Below are positions 1 to 5,798 of a stretch of DNA of 9,616 nucleotides, one piece after another. This stretch comes from Holophagae bacterium (GTDB lineage: Bacteria > Acidobacteriota > Thermoanaerobaculia > Thermoanaerobaculales > Sulfomarinibacteraceae). Under the pieces are notes generated by a model that saw only the letters and a program-made list of their open reading frames with translations, was not told the DNA's origin and ran no database searches. Position 1 is the first letter of the stretch. Every line of letters starts with the position of its first letter. The stretch covers positions 1 through 9,616 of the forward strand of contig DAOWGJ010000002.1 of assembly GCA_030637505.1 (NCBI GenBank), written 5' to 3'. The translations under genes and the position numbers were made by a program.

Positions 1-1025
1 ATTCGATCGAAAGATCAGCGCTTGTCACCGGGGCAGCAGGGTTCATCGGCTTTCATCTTTCGCGGCGTCTGCTGGAAATAGGATGGGACGTCGTCGGGAT
101 CGACAATCTCAACGACTACTACGATCCGTCTCTCAAACGAGCCAGGCTCGAGATCATCGAAAAAGACGAACGTTTTACGTTTCAGCAACTCGACATTGCC
201 GACCGCGCAGGCATGGAGCGTCTGTTCGAAGAGAATGAGTTCTCGGTCGTCGTCAATCTGGCCGCCCAAGCCGGTGTGCGTTATTCGATCGAAAACCCCC
301 GCGCCTACATCGACGCCAACATCGTGGGCTTTCTCAACATCCTGGAGGGCTGCAGGCACAGCGACAGCGTGCGCCACCTGGTCTATGCCTCGTCCAGTTC
401 GGTCTATGGCGCCAATACCTCGTACCCCTTCTCGGTTCGCGATAACGTCGACCACCCCGTGTCGTTGTACGCCGCCACCAAGAAGAGTAACGAGTTGATG
501 GCTCACACATACTCCCACCTCTATGGTCTGCCGACGACCGGCCTTCGTTTCTTTACGGTCTACGGCCCCTGGGGCCGGCCGGACATGGCGCTTTTCAAGT
601 TCACTCGAGCCATTCGCGCCGGGGAGCCGATCGACGTCTACGGCCACGGTGACATGAGACGGGATTTCACCTACATCGACGATATTGTCGAGGGTGTCGT
701 TCGCGTGATGACGACCGTGCCACAACCCGACCCCAAGTGGACCGGTGATACCCCCGACCCGTCCTCCAGCGCTGCGCCTTGGAGGGTTTTTAACATCGGG
801 AACAACGATTCCGTCGAACTTCTGCGTTTCATCGAGGTCATCGAGGAGGCACTGGGAACACAGGCGGCCAAGAATCTCCTGCCGATGCAACCGGGCGATG
901 TGCCGGCAACGGCAGCCGACGTTCAGGAGCTCGCGGAGGCCGTCGGTTTTGAGCCTTCGACACCGATCGAAGAGGGAGTAAGGCGGTTTATTGAGTGGTA
1001 TCGTGGGTATTATCCGGAGGTCTGA
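1..1025 (+). CDS. UDP-glucuronate 4-epimerase-like NAD-dependent sugar epimerase (5' partial)
   Basis: This is an extended short-chain dehydrogenase/reductase of the NAD-dependent epimerase/dehydratase family. The best match in style is UDP-glucuronate 4-epimerase, which interconverts UDP-glucuronate and UDP-galacturonate for surface polysaccharides. The open frame runs from nt 3 and has no start in the window; only a few residues should be missing, because the Rossmann motif TGAAGFIG already lies at visible residues 9-16. Next come IDNLNDYYDP (typical of this subfamily), the SSSVYG serine motif near residue 130, the catalytic YxxxK (YAATK, residues 156-160), VYGPWGRPDMALFKFTRAI, and YGHGDMRRDFTYIDDIVEGV. 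About 340 residues are visible, close to the usual 330-350. The stop is TGA at 1023-1025, followed by a hairpin at 1051-1099. Substrate specificity is inferred from these motifs, and a related UDP-sugar epimerase cannot be excluded. Confidence 0.9.
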   Translation, partial: SIERSALVTGAAGFIGFHLSRRLLEIGWDVVGIDNLNDYYDPSLKRARLEIIEKDERFTFQQLDIADRAGMERLFEENEFSVVVNLAAQAGVRYSIENPRAYIDANIVGFLNILEGCRHSDSVRHLVYASSSSVYGANTSYPFSVRDNVDHPVSLYAATKKSNELMAHTYSHLYGLPTTGLRFFTVYGPWGRPDMALFKFTRAIRAGEPIDVYGHGDMRRDFTYIDDIVEGVVRVMTTVPQPDPKWTGDTPDPSSSAAPWRVFNIGNNDSVELLRFIEVIEEALGTQAAKNLLPMQPGDVPATAADVQELAEAVGFEPSTPIEEGVRRFIEWYRGYYPEV

Positions 1026-1050
1026 AGAGGCTGCCCTGGGAGCATGGAGT

Positions 1051-1099
1051 GCAAAGGCTGTTGACGGTACCGGCCAGGTATCGTTGCCGAAGCCTTTGC
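1051..1099 (+). other. Structured hairpin downstream of the epimerase gene
   Basis: Outer arms GCAAAGGCT (1051-1059) and AGCCTTTGC (1091-1099) are perfectly complementary. Inside them ACGGTACC (1064-1071) pairs with GGTATCGT (1077-1084) with one G-U wobble, closing a 5-nt GGCCA loop; a small asymmetric internal loop separates the two stems. It begins 25 nt after the epimerase stop codon. No T-tract follows, so it is not a canonical intrinsic terminator. It could be a 3'-end stabiliser, a Rho-associated structure or a repetitive palindrome. Confidence 0.5.
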
Positions 1100-1119
1100 C
1101 CACCAACCCACTGGAATGA

Positions 1120-1166
1120 GCGCTTCGCGCATAGATTTTTATTGAGTAGTTTTTCGCGCGAAGCGC
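1120..1166. repeat. Inverted repeat with AT-rich loop
   Basis: GCGCTTCGCGC (1120-1130) and GCGCGAAGCGC (1156-1166) form perfect 11-bp arms around a 25-nt AT-rich loop. Each arm is also a small self-palindrome (GCGC-TTC-GCGC), so the site can fold as one long hairpin or as two short ones. It directly abuts the stop codon of the possible minus-strand ORF ending at 1167, so it may be the 3' structure of that gene. There is no T-tract after the stem on either strand. A role in termination is inference. Confidence 0.5.
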
Positions 1167-1493
1167 CTAGCGTCTGGTTCGACTTACGCACGCTCGCACC
1201 GCCGAAAGCATGCGTTTGCGTTCAGCCTCTGAGGAGGGGATACGGTGCTCACGGCGTGGGATCTCTCCGCGTTCCTGCAGGGCCTCGAGGTGAATACAAT
1301 ACAGCTGGTCCAGCGCAGCGGGGGCCTGGTTGTTGGCCCAAATGTAGAGGGCTGATGTGTTGTTGGGAGGGCGCCGGTTCGCGTTCGAGGTCCTGAAAGA
1401 TCGATCCATGCGCTCGTGCAGGAGGTCGCTGAGCGAGCGCTCCATGCCCTCAACCATTTTCTGCCGACGCGATCTGATGCCATTTCCTGCCAT
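1167..1493 (-). CDS. Possible small hypothetical protein
   Basis: This open frame of 108 codons on the minus strand starts at ATG 1493; an upstream GTG at 1541 and ATG at 1535 are alternatives. I do not recognise the product. It is basic and hydrophilic, with a central stretch LYIWANNQAPAALDQLY followed by an arginine- and glutamate-rich C-terminus, and it has no signal peptide or membrane segment. In favour of a real gene: by hand count about 69% of its third codon positions are G or C, above what the overall composition suggests; its stop abuts a perfect inverted repeat; and it fills an otherwise empty interval. Against: no good Shine-Dalgarno is visible at any candidate start, and a different minus-strand frame is also open here. 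It could equally be a decayed remnant or chance. Confidence 0.35.
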   Translation of the reverse strand: MAGNGIRSRRQKMVEGMERSLSDLLHERMDRSFRTSNANRRPPNNTSALYIWANNQAPAALDQLYCIHLEALQERGEIPRREHRIPSSEAERKRMLSAVRACVSRTRR

Positions 1494-1504
1494 GAAGATA
1501 GGAT

Positions 1505-1532
1505 GACACACGGTAGGGTGCGGTAGTGTGTC
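1505..1532. promoter_or_regulatory. Inverted repeat upstream of hutI (possible operator)
   Basis: GACACAC (1505-1511) and GTGTGTC (1526-1532) form perfect 7-bp arms around a 14-nt spacer that itself carries a partial repeat of GGTAG. It lies about 70 bp upstream of the hutI start and close to the candidate starts of the divergent small ORF. That is a plausible position for a transcription factor site, but the assignment rests on symmetry alone; I could not recognise convincing -35/-10 elements. Confidence 0.25.
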
Positions 1533-1593
1533 CATGGTCACAAAATGCGCTTGGAAGTTGGGAGGCGAGACAGGTGGTGAGATTTTCGGATCA

Positions 1594-1601
1594 GGGAGAG
1601 G
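1594..1601 (+). promoter_or_regulatory. Ribosome binding site of hutI
   Basis: GGGAGAGG ends just before ATG 1604, with the GGAG core (1595-1598) five bases upstream. This decides the start. The frame is open back to 1526, but the extra 26 residues do not resemble the HutI N-terminus and have no comparable site. Confidence 0.75.
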
Positions 1602-1603
1602 TC

Positions 1604-2842
1604 ATGACGGGTGAGATGTGGGACACGCTGTGGGTTGACGTCAATCTGGCGACGATGGTCGAGGGAGGGGCGTCATATGGCGCCATTCGGGACGCCGCTG
1701 TCGGGATTTCGGCTGGACGCTTGATCTTCGTCGGGCCTCGAAAAACCCTTCCAGGGGCGCCGGAAGACCTGGCGCGGACGGTCCGGCAAGCCCAGGGACG
1801 GTGGATGACGCCGGGCCTGATCGACTGCCATACACACCTGGTTTACGGTGGAAATCGGGCTCATGAGTTCGAAAAACGTTTGGCCGGCGCCTCGTACGAG
1901 GAGATTGCCAGGGCCGGTGGCGGAATCCTGGCGACTGTCGCGGCGACCCGGGAAGCCACGGAGGCGGAGCTGCTGACCCCGGCTCTGGTCAGGCTGAACC
2001 GGCTGCTCGCAGAGGGTGTGACTACGATCGAGATCAAGTCCGGCTATGGACTGGACCTCGCCACGGAATTAAAGATTCTCCGGGTCGCCCGTCAGCTGGG
2101 AAAGGTGTGTCCGGTTTCAGTCCGTACGACGTTGCTCGGCGCCCACGCTCTGCCTCCGGAGTTTGTCGGACGTCCGGACGATTACATTGATCTGGTTTGC
2201 CGGGAGATGATTCCGGCCGCGTTGGAGGCTGGGCTGGTGGATGCGGTCGACGCATTTTGTGAGACGATCGGGTTCACGCCCGAACAAACGGCCCGGGTCT
2301 TCGAGGCCGCGGCGGCGCACCACTTGCCGGTGAAACTGCATGCGGAGCAGTTGTCCGACCAAGGCGGGGCACAGCTCGCGGCGCGGTGTGGCGCCCTGTC
2401 GGCAGACCATTTGGAATATGTCTCTTCCGAGGGTGTAGAAGCGATGGCGGGAGCGGGGACGGTGGCAGTCCTGCTGCCCGGGGCCTTCTACGTTCTGAAT
2501 GAGACCCGGAAACCGCCGGTCGAGACCTTTCGGCGCCTTGGGGTGCCGATGGCGGTGTCGACGGATTGTAATCCCGGGTCATCTCCCGTGACATCGTTGC
2601 TGCTGATGGTCAATATGGCCTGTGTGCTGTTCGGCCTGACCGTCGAGGAGGCTCTGACCGGTGTGACCCGGCATGCCGCCCGCGCCCTGGGTCTCTCCCA
2701 ATCTCGAGGCACGCTCGAGGTCGGCAAGGTGGCTGACCTGGCGGTCTGGGATATCGAGTCCCCCGCGGATCTGGCCTACGCCGTCGGCGCCAATCCACTT
2801 CACGAAGTCGTGTACGCCAGGAAGCTGACAGCTGACAGCTGA
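1604..2842 (+). CDS. hutI: Imidazolonepropionase (histidine degradation)
   Basis: Cytosolic amidohydrolase that opens 4-imidazolone-5-propanoate to N-formimino-L-glutamate, the third step of histidine catabolism. With the ATG at 1604 the protein has 412 residues, normal for HutI. Visible hallmarks are the metal-binding HTH at residues 76-78 followed by LVYGGNRAHEFEKRLAG, the substrate loop EIKSGYGLDLATELKI (143-158), KLHAEQ with H246, SADHLEY with H269, and STDCNPGSS with D321. Together these give the complete metal and catalytic set known for the family (two N-terminal His, two later His and one Asp). The C-terminus EVGKVADLAVWD is the usual amidohydrolase ending. No hutH, hutU or hutG lies beside it. 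The last codons (LTADS) and the stop are made from the GCTGACA heptamer array that begins at 2824. Confidence 0.96.
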   Translation: MTGEMWDTLWVDVNLATMVEGGASYGAIRDAAVGISAGRLIFVGPRKTLPGAPEDLARTVRQAQGRWMTPGLIDCHTHLVYGGNRAHEFEKRLAGASYEEIARAGGGILATVAATREATEAELLTPALVRLNRLLAEGVTTIEIKSGYGLDLATELKILRVARQLGKVCPVSVRTTLLGAHALPPEFVGRPDDYIDLVCREMIPAALEAGLVDAVDAFCETIGFTPEQTARVFEAAAAHHLPVKLHAEQLSDQGGAQLAARCGALSADHLEYVSSEGVEAMAGAGTVAVLLPGAFYVLNETRKPPVETFRRLGVPMAVSTDCNPGSSPVTSLLLMVNMACVLFGLTVEEALTGVTRHAARALGLSQSRGTLEVGKVADLAVWDIESPADLAYAVGANPLHEVVYARKLTADS

Positions 2843-2854
2843 CAGCTGACAGCT
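2824..2854. repeat. Tandem heptamer array (GCTGACA)x4 across the hutI stop
   Basis: Four perfect head-to-tail copies of GCTGACA (2824-2851) are followed by a partial unit GCT. The array ends are mutually complementary (GAAGCT at the left, AGCTTC at the right). It overlaps the last codons and stop of hutI and ends 4 bases short of the stop codon of the convergent gene at 2859. Because each unit contains TGA and the period is 7, the + strand shows a stop in every reading frame. A two-unit relative lies at 7039-7055. Confidence 0.9.
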
Positions 2855-2858
2855 TCCT

Positions 2859-3410
2859 TCACGGCCGCGGTAGGTCCCGGAACCAGCCCGGTTGAGCCCC
2901 GGCCAGACGTGCCTCGCGGATCACTCTCGAAAAACCATCCCGGGCGCCTCGCAGATTGCTCTTCAGCTGCTTGACCTGGTGTGCCTTGGTGTCGAGCCGG
3001 GGCCGAAGGCGAATTCGCTGAGTTTCTTTCCGAAGGGCGAAGTACTGGGACTTCAGGGCCTCGTGTTCATTTTCAGCCTTCGTCAGTTGTATCCGGAGAT
3101 TGTGGATGGCTGAGACCGACCGACGGTGTTCTGCCCGCCATCGCTTCTTGACGGCGGCCTCGGCGATTGGTGTGGGAATTTGGGAGTCCGCCACGGACGG
3201 ACGGCTGACGTCAACCGCTGCGATTCGGCCCTTTTTCGCCAGCCGAAGTACCGTGGCGTTGTCAATCAACCAAGTTCCGGCAGGAACTCCGTCGATCGGT
3301 GCCAGGCGAGGGCATGCCTGTGTCAGTTTCTTGGGATTTCCAGCGTTGGCGGTCGCGCACGTAGTCAAAAAGATCGTCAGGGTCGCGAATTGGACGAACG
3401 AATATTGCAT
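2859..3410 (-). CDS. Secreted or lipid-anchored coiled-coil protein of unknown function
   Basis: I do not recognise this 183-residue protein. Its N-terminus is a clear export signal: a short hydrophobic stretch (FVQFATLTIFLTTCATANAG). It could be cut by signal peptidase I after the ATANA-like site, or lipid-modified at the Cys in LTTC, although Thr before Cys makes that a poor lipobox. A globular segment follows (GVPAGTWLIDNATVLRLAKKGRIAA in outline). From about residue 85 the protein becomes a long charged helix rich in K, R, E and Q, likely coiled coil. It ends in GAQPGWFRDLPRP; a similar Pro-Gly-Trp ending occurs, as I recall, in some other bacterial envelope proteins. ATG 3410 is preferred over GTG 3416 because the GGAGG at 3416-3420 overlaps the GTG and sits five bases before the ATG. 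That site lies in an inverted repeat. It is convergent with hutI and downstream of the HD-GYP gene. Confidence 0.75.
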   Translation of the reverse strand: MQYSFVQFATLTIFLTTCATANAGNPKKLTQACPRLAPIDGVPAGTWLIDNATVLRLAKKGRIAAVDVSRPSVADSQIPTPIAEAAVKKRWRAEHRRSVSAIHNLRIQLTKAENEHEALKSQYFALRKETQRIRLRPRLDTKAHQVKQLKSNLRGARDGFSRVIREARLAGAQPGWFRDLPRP

Positions 3411-3435
3411 CTGCACCTCCAGGTGTCAGGTGCAG
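3411..3435 (-). promoter_or_regulatory. Inverted repeat covering the Shine-Dalgarno of the secreted coiled-coil gene
   Basis: CTGCACCT (3411-3418) and AGGTGCAG (3428-3435) are perfect 8-bp arms with a 9-nt loop. In the transcript, read from the minus strand, the 3' arm holds most of the GGAGGT ribosome binding site of the gene starting at 3410. A second CACCT copy in the loop offers a competing, weaker pairing. The geometry suits translational control or a start-site hairpin. It may also be a chance consequence of the short CAGGTGT/CAGGTGC repeat. Confidence 0.4.
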
Positions 3436-3444
3436 CGTGGCGGG

Positions 3445-3454
3445 AGACTAGTCT
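3445..3454. other. Perfect 10-bp palindrome AGACTAGTCT
   Basis: A perfect palindrome centred on CTAG lies about 40 bases upstream of the start of the coiled-coil gene. CTAG is generally rare in bacterial DNA, so the site stands out. Its position would fit an operator or promoter-proximal site for that gene, and a weak -10-like TAGACT overlaps it on the minus strand. Function is inference only. Confidence 0.25.
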
Positions 3455-3489
3455 ACCACTATGAATCAACATGGCAAAGATCTGAACCT

Positions 3490-3519
3490 GGAAACTGGAA
3501 ACTCGATTCCGCAGTTTCC
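3490..3519. repeat. GGAAACT tandem pair with complementary copy (small hairpin)
   Basis: Two direct copies of GGAAACT (3490-3496 and 3497-3503) are followed after 9 bases by the reverse complement AGTTTCC (3513-3519). The second copy and the complement can form a 7-bp stem. It starts 8 bases past the stop codon of the HD-GYP gene in the minus direction, so it may act as a 3'-end hairpin. It is another period-7 repeat beside a gene end, with a different unit from the GCTGACA arrays. Confidence 0.55.
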
Positions 3520-3526
3520 TGCGTTT

Positions 3527-5746
3527 TCACCGCTCTGACATCAACTCCAGGAAGGCGTCGATGATCTCCGGGTCGAAGGAAATCCCTGAGCGCTCCTTTA
3601 TGTAGTCGATGACCTGCTCTTCCGGCCATCCTTCCCGATAGGGTCGATTCGACCTCAAGGCGTCGTAGACATCGACCACGGCAAAAATTCTGGCGGCCTG
3701 AGGGATCTGACGTCTCTTGGTGCCCAGCGGGTAGCCCGAGCCGTTCCAGCGCTCGTGATGGCCGTATGGTATGGCCAGGGCCGTTCTCAGGTATTCGATC
3801 GGCGACAGCATGTCCCAGGCCATCTGGGGGTGGCGGCGCATGATTGTCCACTCGTCTTCGGTCAACGGCCCTGGTTTGCGGAGGATGGCATCCGGGATGC
3901 CGATCTTGCCGATGTCGTGGAGGAGTGCGCCTCGTCTGATCGGCTCCAACTGGTCTTCGCTGACATCCATTCGCCGCGCCAGTTCGATGGTCAGGTCTGT
4001 GACCCGTTGGGTGTGACCCTCGGTCTCCTGATCCCTGAGGTCCAGGGCCCGGACCCATCCCTCGAGGGTTGCGGTATAGCCGAGTTCCAGCTCTTTGCGG
4101 GCGGTTTCGGTGTTGTAGATCAGCCGGGCGTTGGCGATCGCTACCGCCGCCTGTTCCGCGAAGAGGGAGACGATCTCGATGTCGTCGGGACCGAAGACGT
4201 TTGGTGATGGATGCTCGACATGGAAGGCGCCAAGGACCTGATCCTTCCACAGAAGAGGAGCGGCGATCACCGACCCGACACGAAGGTCGGCGTACATCGG
4301 TGAACTGCCCTCCCAGGTGGCGTAGTCATTGATCAGAATCGCCTTCCGGCTGTTGACCGCTCGCCCACTGGCACCCTCTCCCAGCGGCAGAACCTGGTCG
4401 ATGAAGGGTTCGAGCATGCCCCGTGCAACGACCATCTGCAGTCCGTTGGGAACCGTCAGATACAGACCGCCCATCCCGGTGCCGACCAATTTTCCAGCGC
4501 GAACGACGATCGCTCTCAGGAGTGCCTTGATGTCGTGGTGGCCGGCGAGGTCGACGCTGGTCTCGTGCAGGGCCAGGAGGGCCTTGATGCGCCGGGAGTT
4601 GGCCTCGACTGTCGTCGTGTGTGCGATGGCCAAGGCAATGTGACCGGTGATGGTTCGTGCGCGGCTGAGATCGCATTGAACGCAGGGTCGTTCCTCGTTG
4701 AATGTGACGAAGGCAGCGCCCAGGGGTGTGCTGTGGGCAACCAGGGGCATGCCCATGATGTAGGGTCCCTTGGGACCCGGCGCCGAGATCGGCATGCACC
4801 CTGGGCCGCAGGGAACCGGTCGGTTGGCTGCCAGGACTGCCGCGACCCCCTCGGATTGTGGGCAGGACCGAGGGCTGTCGGCCCCTTCCTCAGCGGTGGA
4901 GGCAACGGAGGTAATCTCTTGCCGTTGAATATTCCACAGTGCGAGGTCACACCCGTCGGCGTTGAGGGCCCCCTGAAGCTGGGTGGCCAGGAGGGGCAGG
5001 GCCTCACCGATGGTGGTGGATTCCAAAGCGACCCTCGTGATCTCGTTGAGGAGCATCACCTCTACCAGGTGGTTCTCGCCTCGCTCGTCGGCCTCCAATT
5101 TTTCCAGAGCATAGGCGATGTTGTCGGCCAGATCTGCCAAAAGCGCCTGTTCCTGTCGATCGAAGATGCCCGGGCCTGTTGCGTGAACGACAAAAACGCC
5201 GTAGTTCTTCCCATCCCTGATCAGAGGCAGGGCCAGGGTTGTTCGCCCAGGATACTCCCGGCGGGTGGGGCATTCGGGACAGGGATCTTCGTGCTCGCTG
5301 CCGTCGATCAGGAAAGGGGCGGCATTCCTTATGGCCCGTACGGCGCACAGCGGTCCACGGTCTGAGGAACCGTCCCCAGAAAGAGAGAAATCCTCCAGAA
5401 AAGTGCAGGTGGGTCCGGAGGCGGCTGCCAGGAAGACATCCCCCGAATTTTGGCGATTGAGGCCGACCCATGCGTAGATGTAATCCCTGTGTTCGATCAG
5501 GATTTTGCAGACGGCGTCCAACATGGTGACTCGGTCGTTCTCTCGAAGGACAACCCGGTTGACCTTTGCCAACGTGTTCAGGGTCTCTCGGGCAGTCCCG
5601 CCTCGAGAGCCTGTGGATGGTGTCCCATCCCGAGGTGCCCCGAACGTCGGGACCGTGTCGCCGACGCCATGGGCTGAGGATTTGCCGTGGCTCATGGCCA
5701 CCACGTCTCGGTCGAGGACCGCGTACGGTAACTGGTTTGCATTCAT
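3527..5746 (-). CDS. Three-GAF HD-GYP cyclic-di-GMP phosphodiesterase
   Basis: This cytosolic signalling protein of about 739 residues has no membrane segment. Three GAF-like sensor domains occupy roughly residues 54-218, 226-381 and 389-546, and a C-terminal HD-GYP domain 553-739. The last GAF is the most typical (LPLGEGASGRAV, then VGSVIAAPLLWKDQVLGAFHVEH). The HD-GYP core is intact: ETEGHTQRV, LLHDIGKIGIPD (HD at 610-611), the later RRHP His, HHERWNGSGYP (HH at 663-664, GYP at 671-673) and VVDVYDAL. Active enzyme is therefore expected, hydrolysing c-di-GMP and lowering its level; this follows from the family. The first two GAFs are cysteine-rich: CPECP in GAF1, CGPGC and CVQC in GAF2. The start at ATG 5746 is chosen to avoid overlap with the divergent gene. 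The frame is open to 5839, and ATG 5695 is also possible. No strong ribosome binding site is visible. Confidence 0.92.
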   Translation of the reverse strand: MNANQLPYAVLDRDVVAMSHGKSSAHGVGDTVPTFGAPRDGTPSTGSRGGTARETLNTLAKVNRVVLRENDRVTMLDAVCKILIEHRDYIYAWVGLNRQNSGDVFLAAASGPTCTFLEDFSLSGDGSSDRGPLCAVRAIRNAAPFLIDGSEHEDPCPECPTRREYPGRTTLALPLIRDGKNYGVFVVHATGPGIFDRQEQALLADLADNIAYALEKLEADERGENHLVEVMLLNEITRVALESTTIGEALPLLATQLQGALNADGCDLALWNIQRQEITSVASTAEEGADSPRSCPQSEGVAAVLAANRPVPCGPGCMPISAPGPKGPYIMGMPLVAHSTPLGAAFVTFNEERPCVQCDLSRARTITGHIALAIAHTTTVEANSRRIKALLALHETSVDLAGHHDIKALLRAIVVRAGKLVGTGMGGLYLTVPNGLQMVVARGMLEPFIDQVLPLGEGASGRAVNSRKAILINDYATWEGSSPMYADLRVGSVIAAPLLWKDQVLGAFHVEHPSPNVFGPDDIEIVSLFAEQAAVAIANARLIYNTETARKELELGYTATLEGWVRALDLRDQETEGHTQRVTDLTIELARRMDVSEDQLEPIRRGALLHDIGKIGIPDAILRKPGPLTEDEWTIMRRHPQMAWDMLSPIEYLRTALAIPYGHHERWNGSGYPLGTKRRQIPQAARIFAVVDVYDALRSNRPYREGWPEEQVIDYIKERSGISFDPEIIDAFLELMSER

Positions 5747-5773
5747 TCCATCATAACCTGGCCTCTGGCGCGC

Positions 5774-5779
5774 TATGAT
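5774..5779 (+). promoter_or_regulatory. Possible -10 element of the MDR dehydrogenase gene
   Basis: TATGAT, five of six bases of the TATAAT consensus, lies 20 bases before the ATG at 5799 in the 52-base divergent spacer. No convincing -35 box is seen at 16-18 bases upstream. The 5' UTR would be very short, although the ribosome binding site at 5788-5794 would still fit in it. Confidence 0.3.
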
Positions 5780-5787
5780 GTCTCTTC

Positions 5788-5794
5788 CGGGAGG
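5788..5794 (+). promoter_or_regulatory. Ribosome binding site of the MDR dehydrogenase gene
   Basis: CGGGAGG lies four bases upstream of ATG 5799. It selects that ATG over the in-frame ATGs at 5775 and 5778, which would prepend MMSLPGGT and have no Shine-Dalgarno. Confidence 0.7.
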
Positions 5795-5798
5795 CACG

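Noticed and set aside
15..1106. A 363-codon minus-strand open frame opposite the epimerase gene
   Set aside because: The plus frame carries all epimerase motifs; the minus frame is low-information and runs past the epimerase into the hairpin region.
1051..1166. Integron attC-like site or gene cassette
   Set aside because: The palindromes looked superficially like attC, but the required RYYYAAC and GTTRRRY core sites are absent at the expected ends.
2824..2854. CRISPR repeat array
   Set aside because: The repeats are 7 bp long, directly adjacent without spacers, and no cas genes are present.
3459..4250. A 263-codon minus-strand open frame overlapping the HD-GYP gene in another frame
   Set aside because: It is the same strand as the HD-GYP coding sequence but in a shifted frame, and is Arg/Pro-rich shadow sequence without motifs. 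The real frame holds the intact catalytic motifs.
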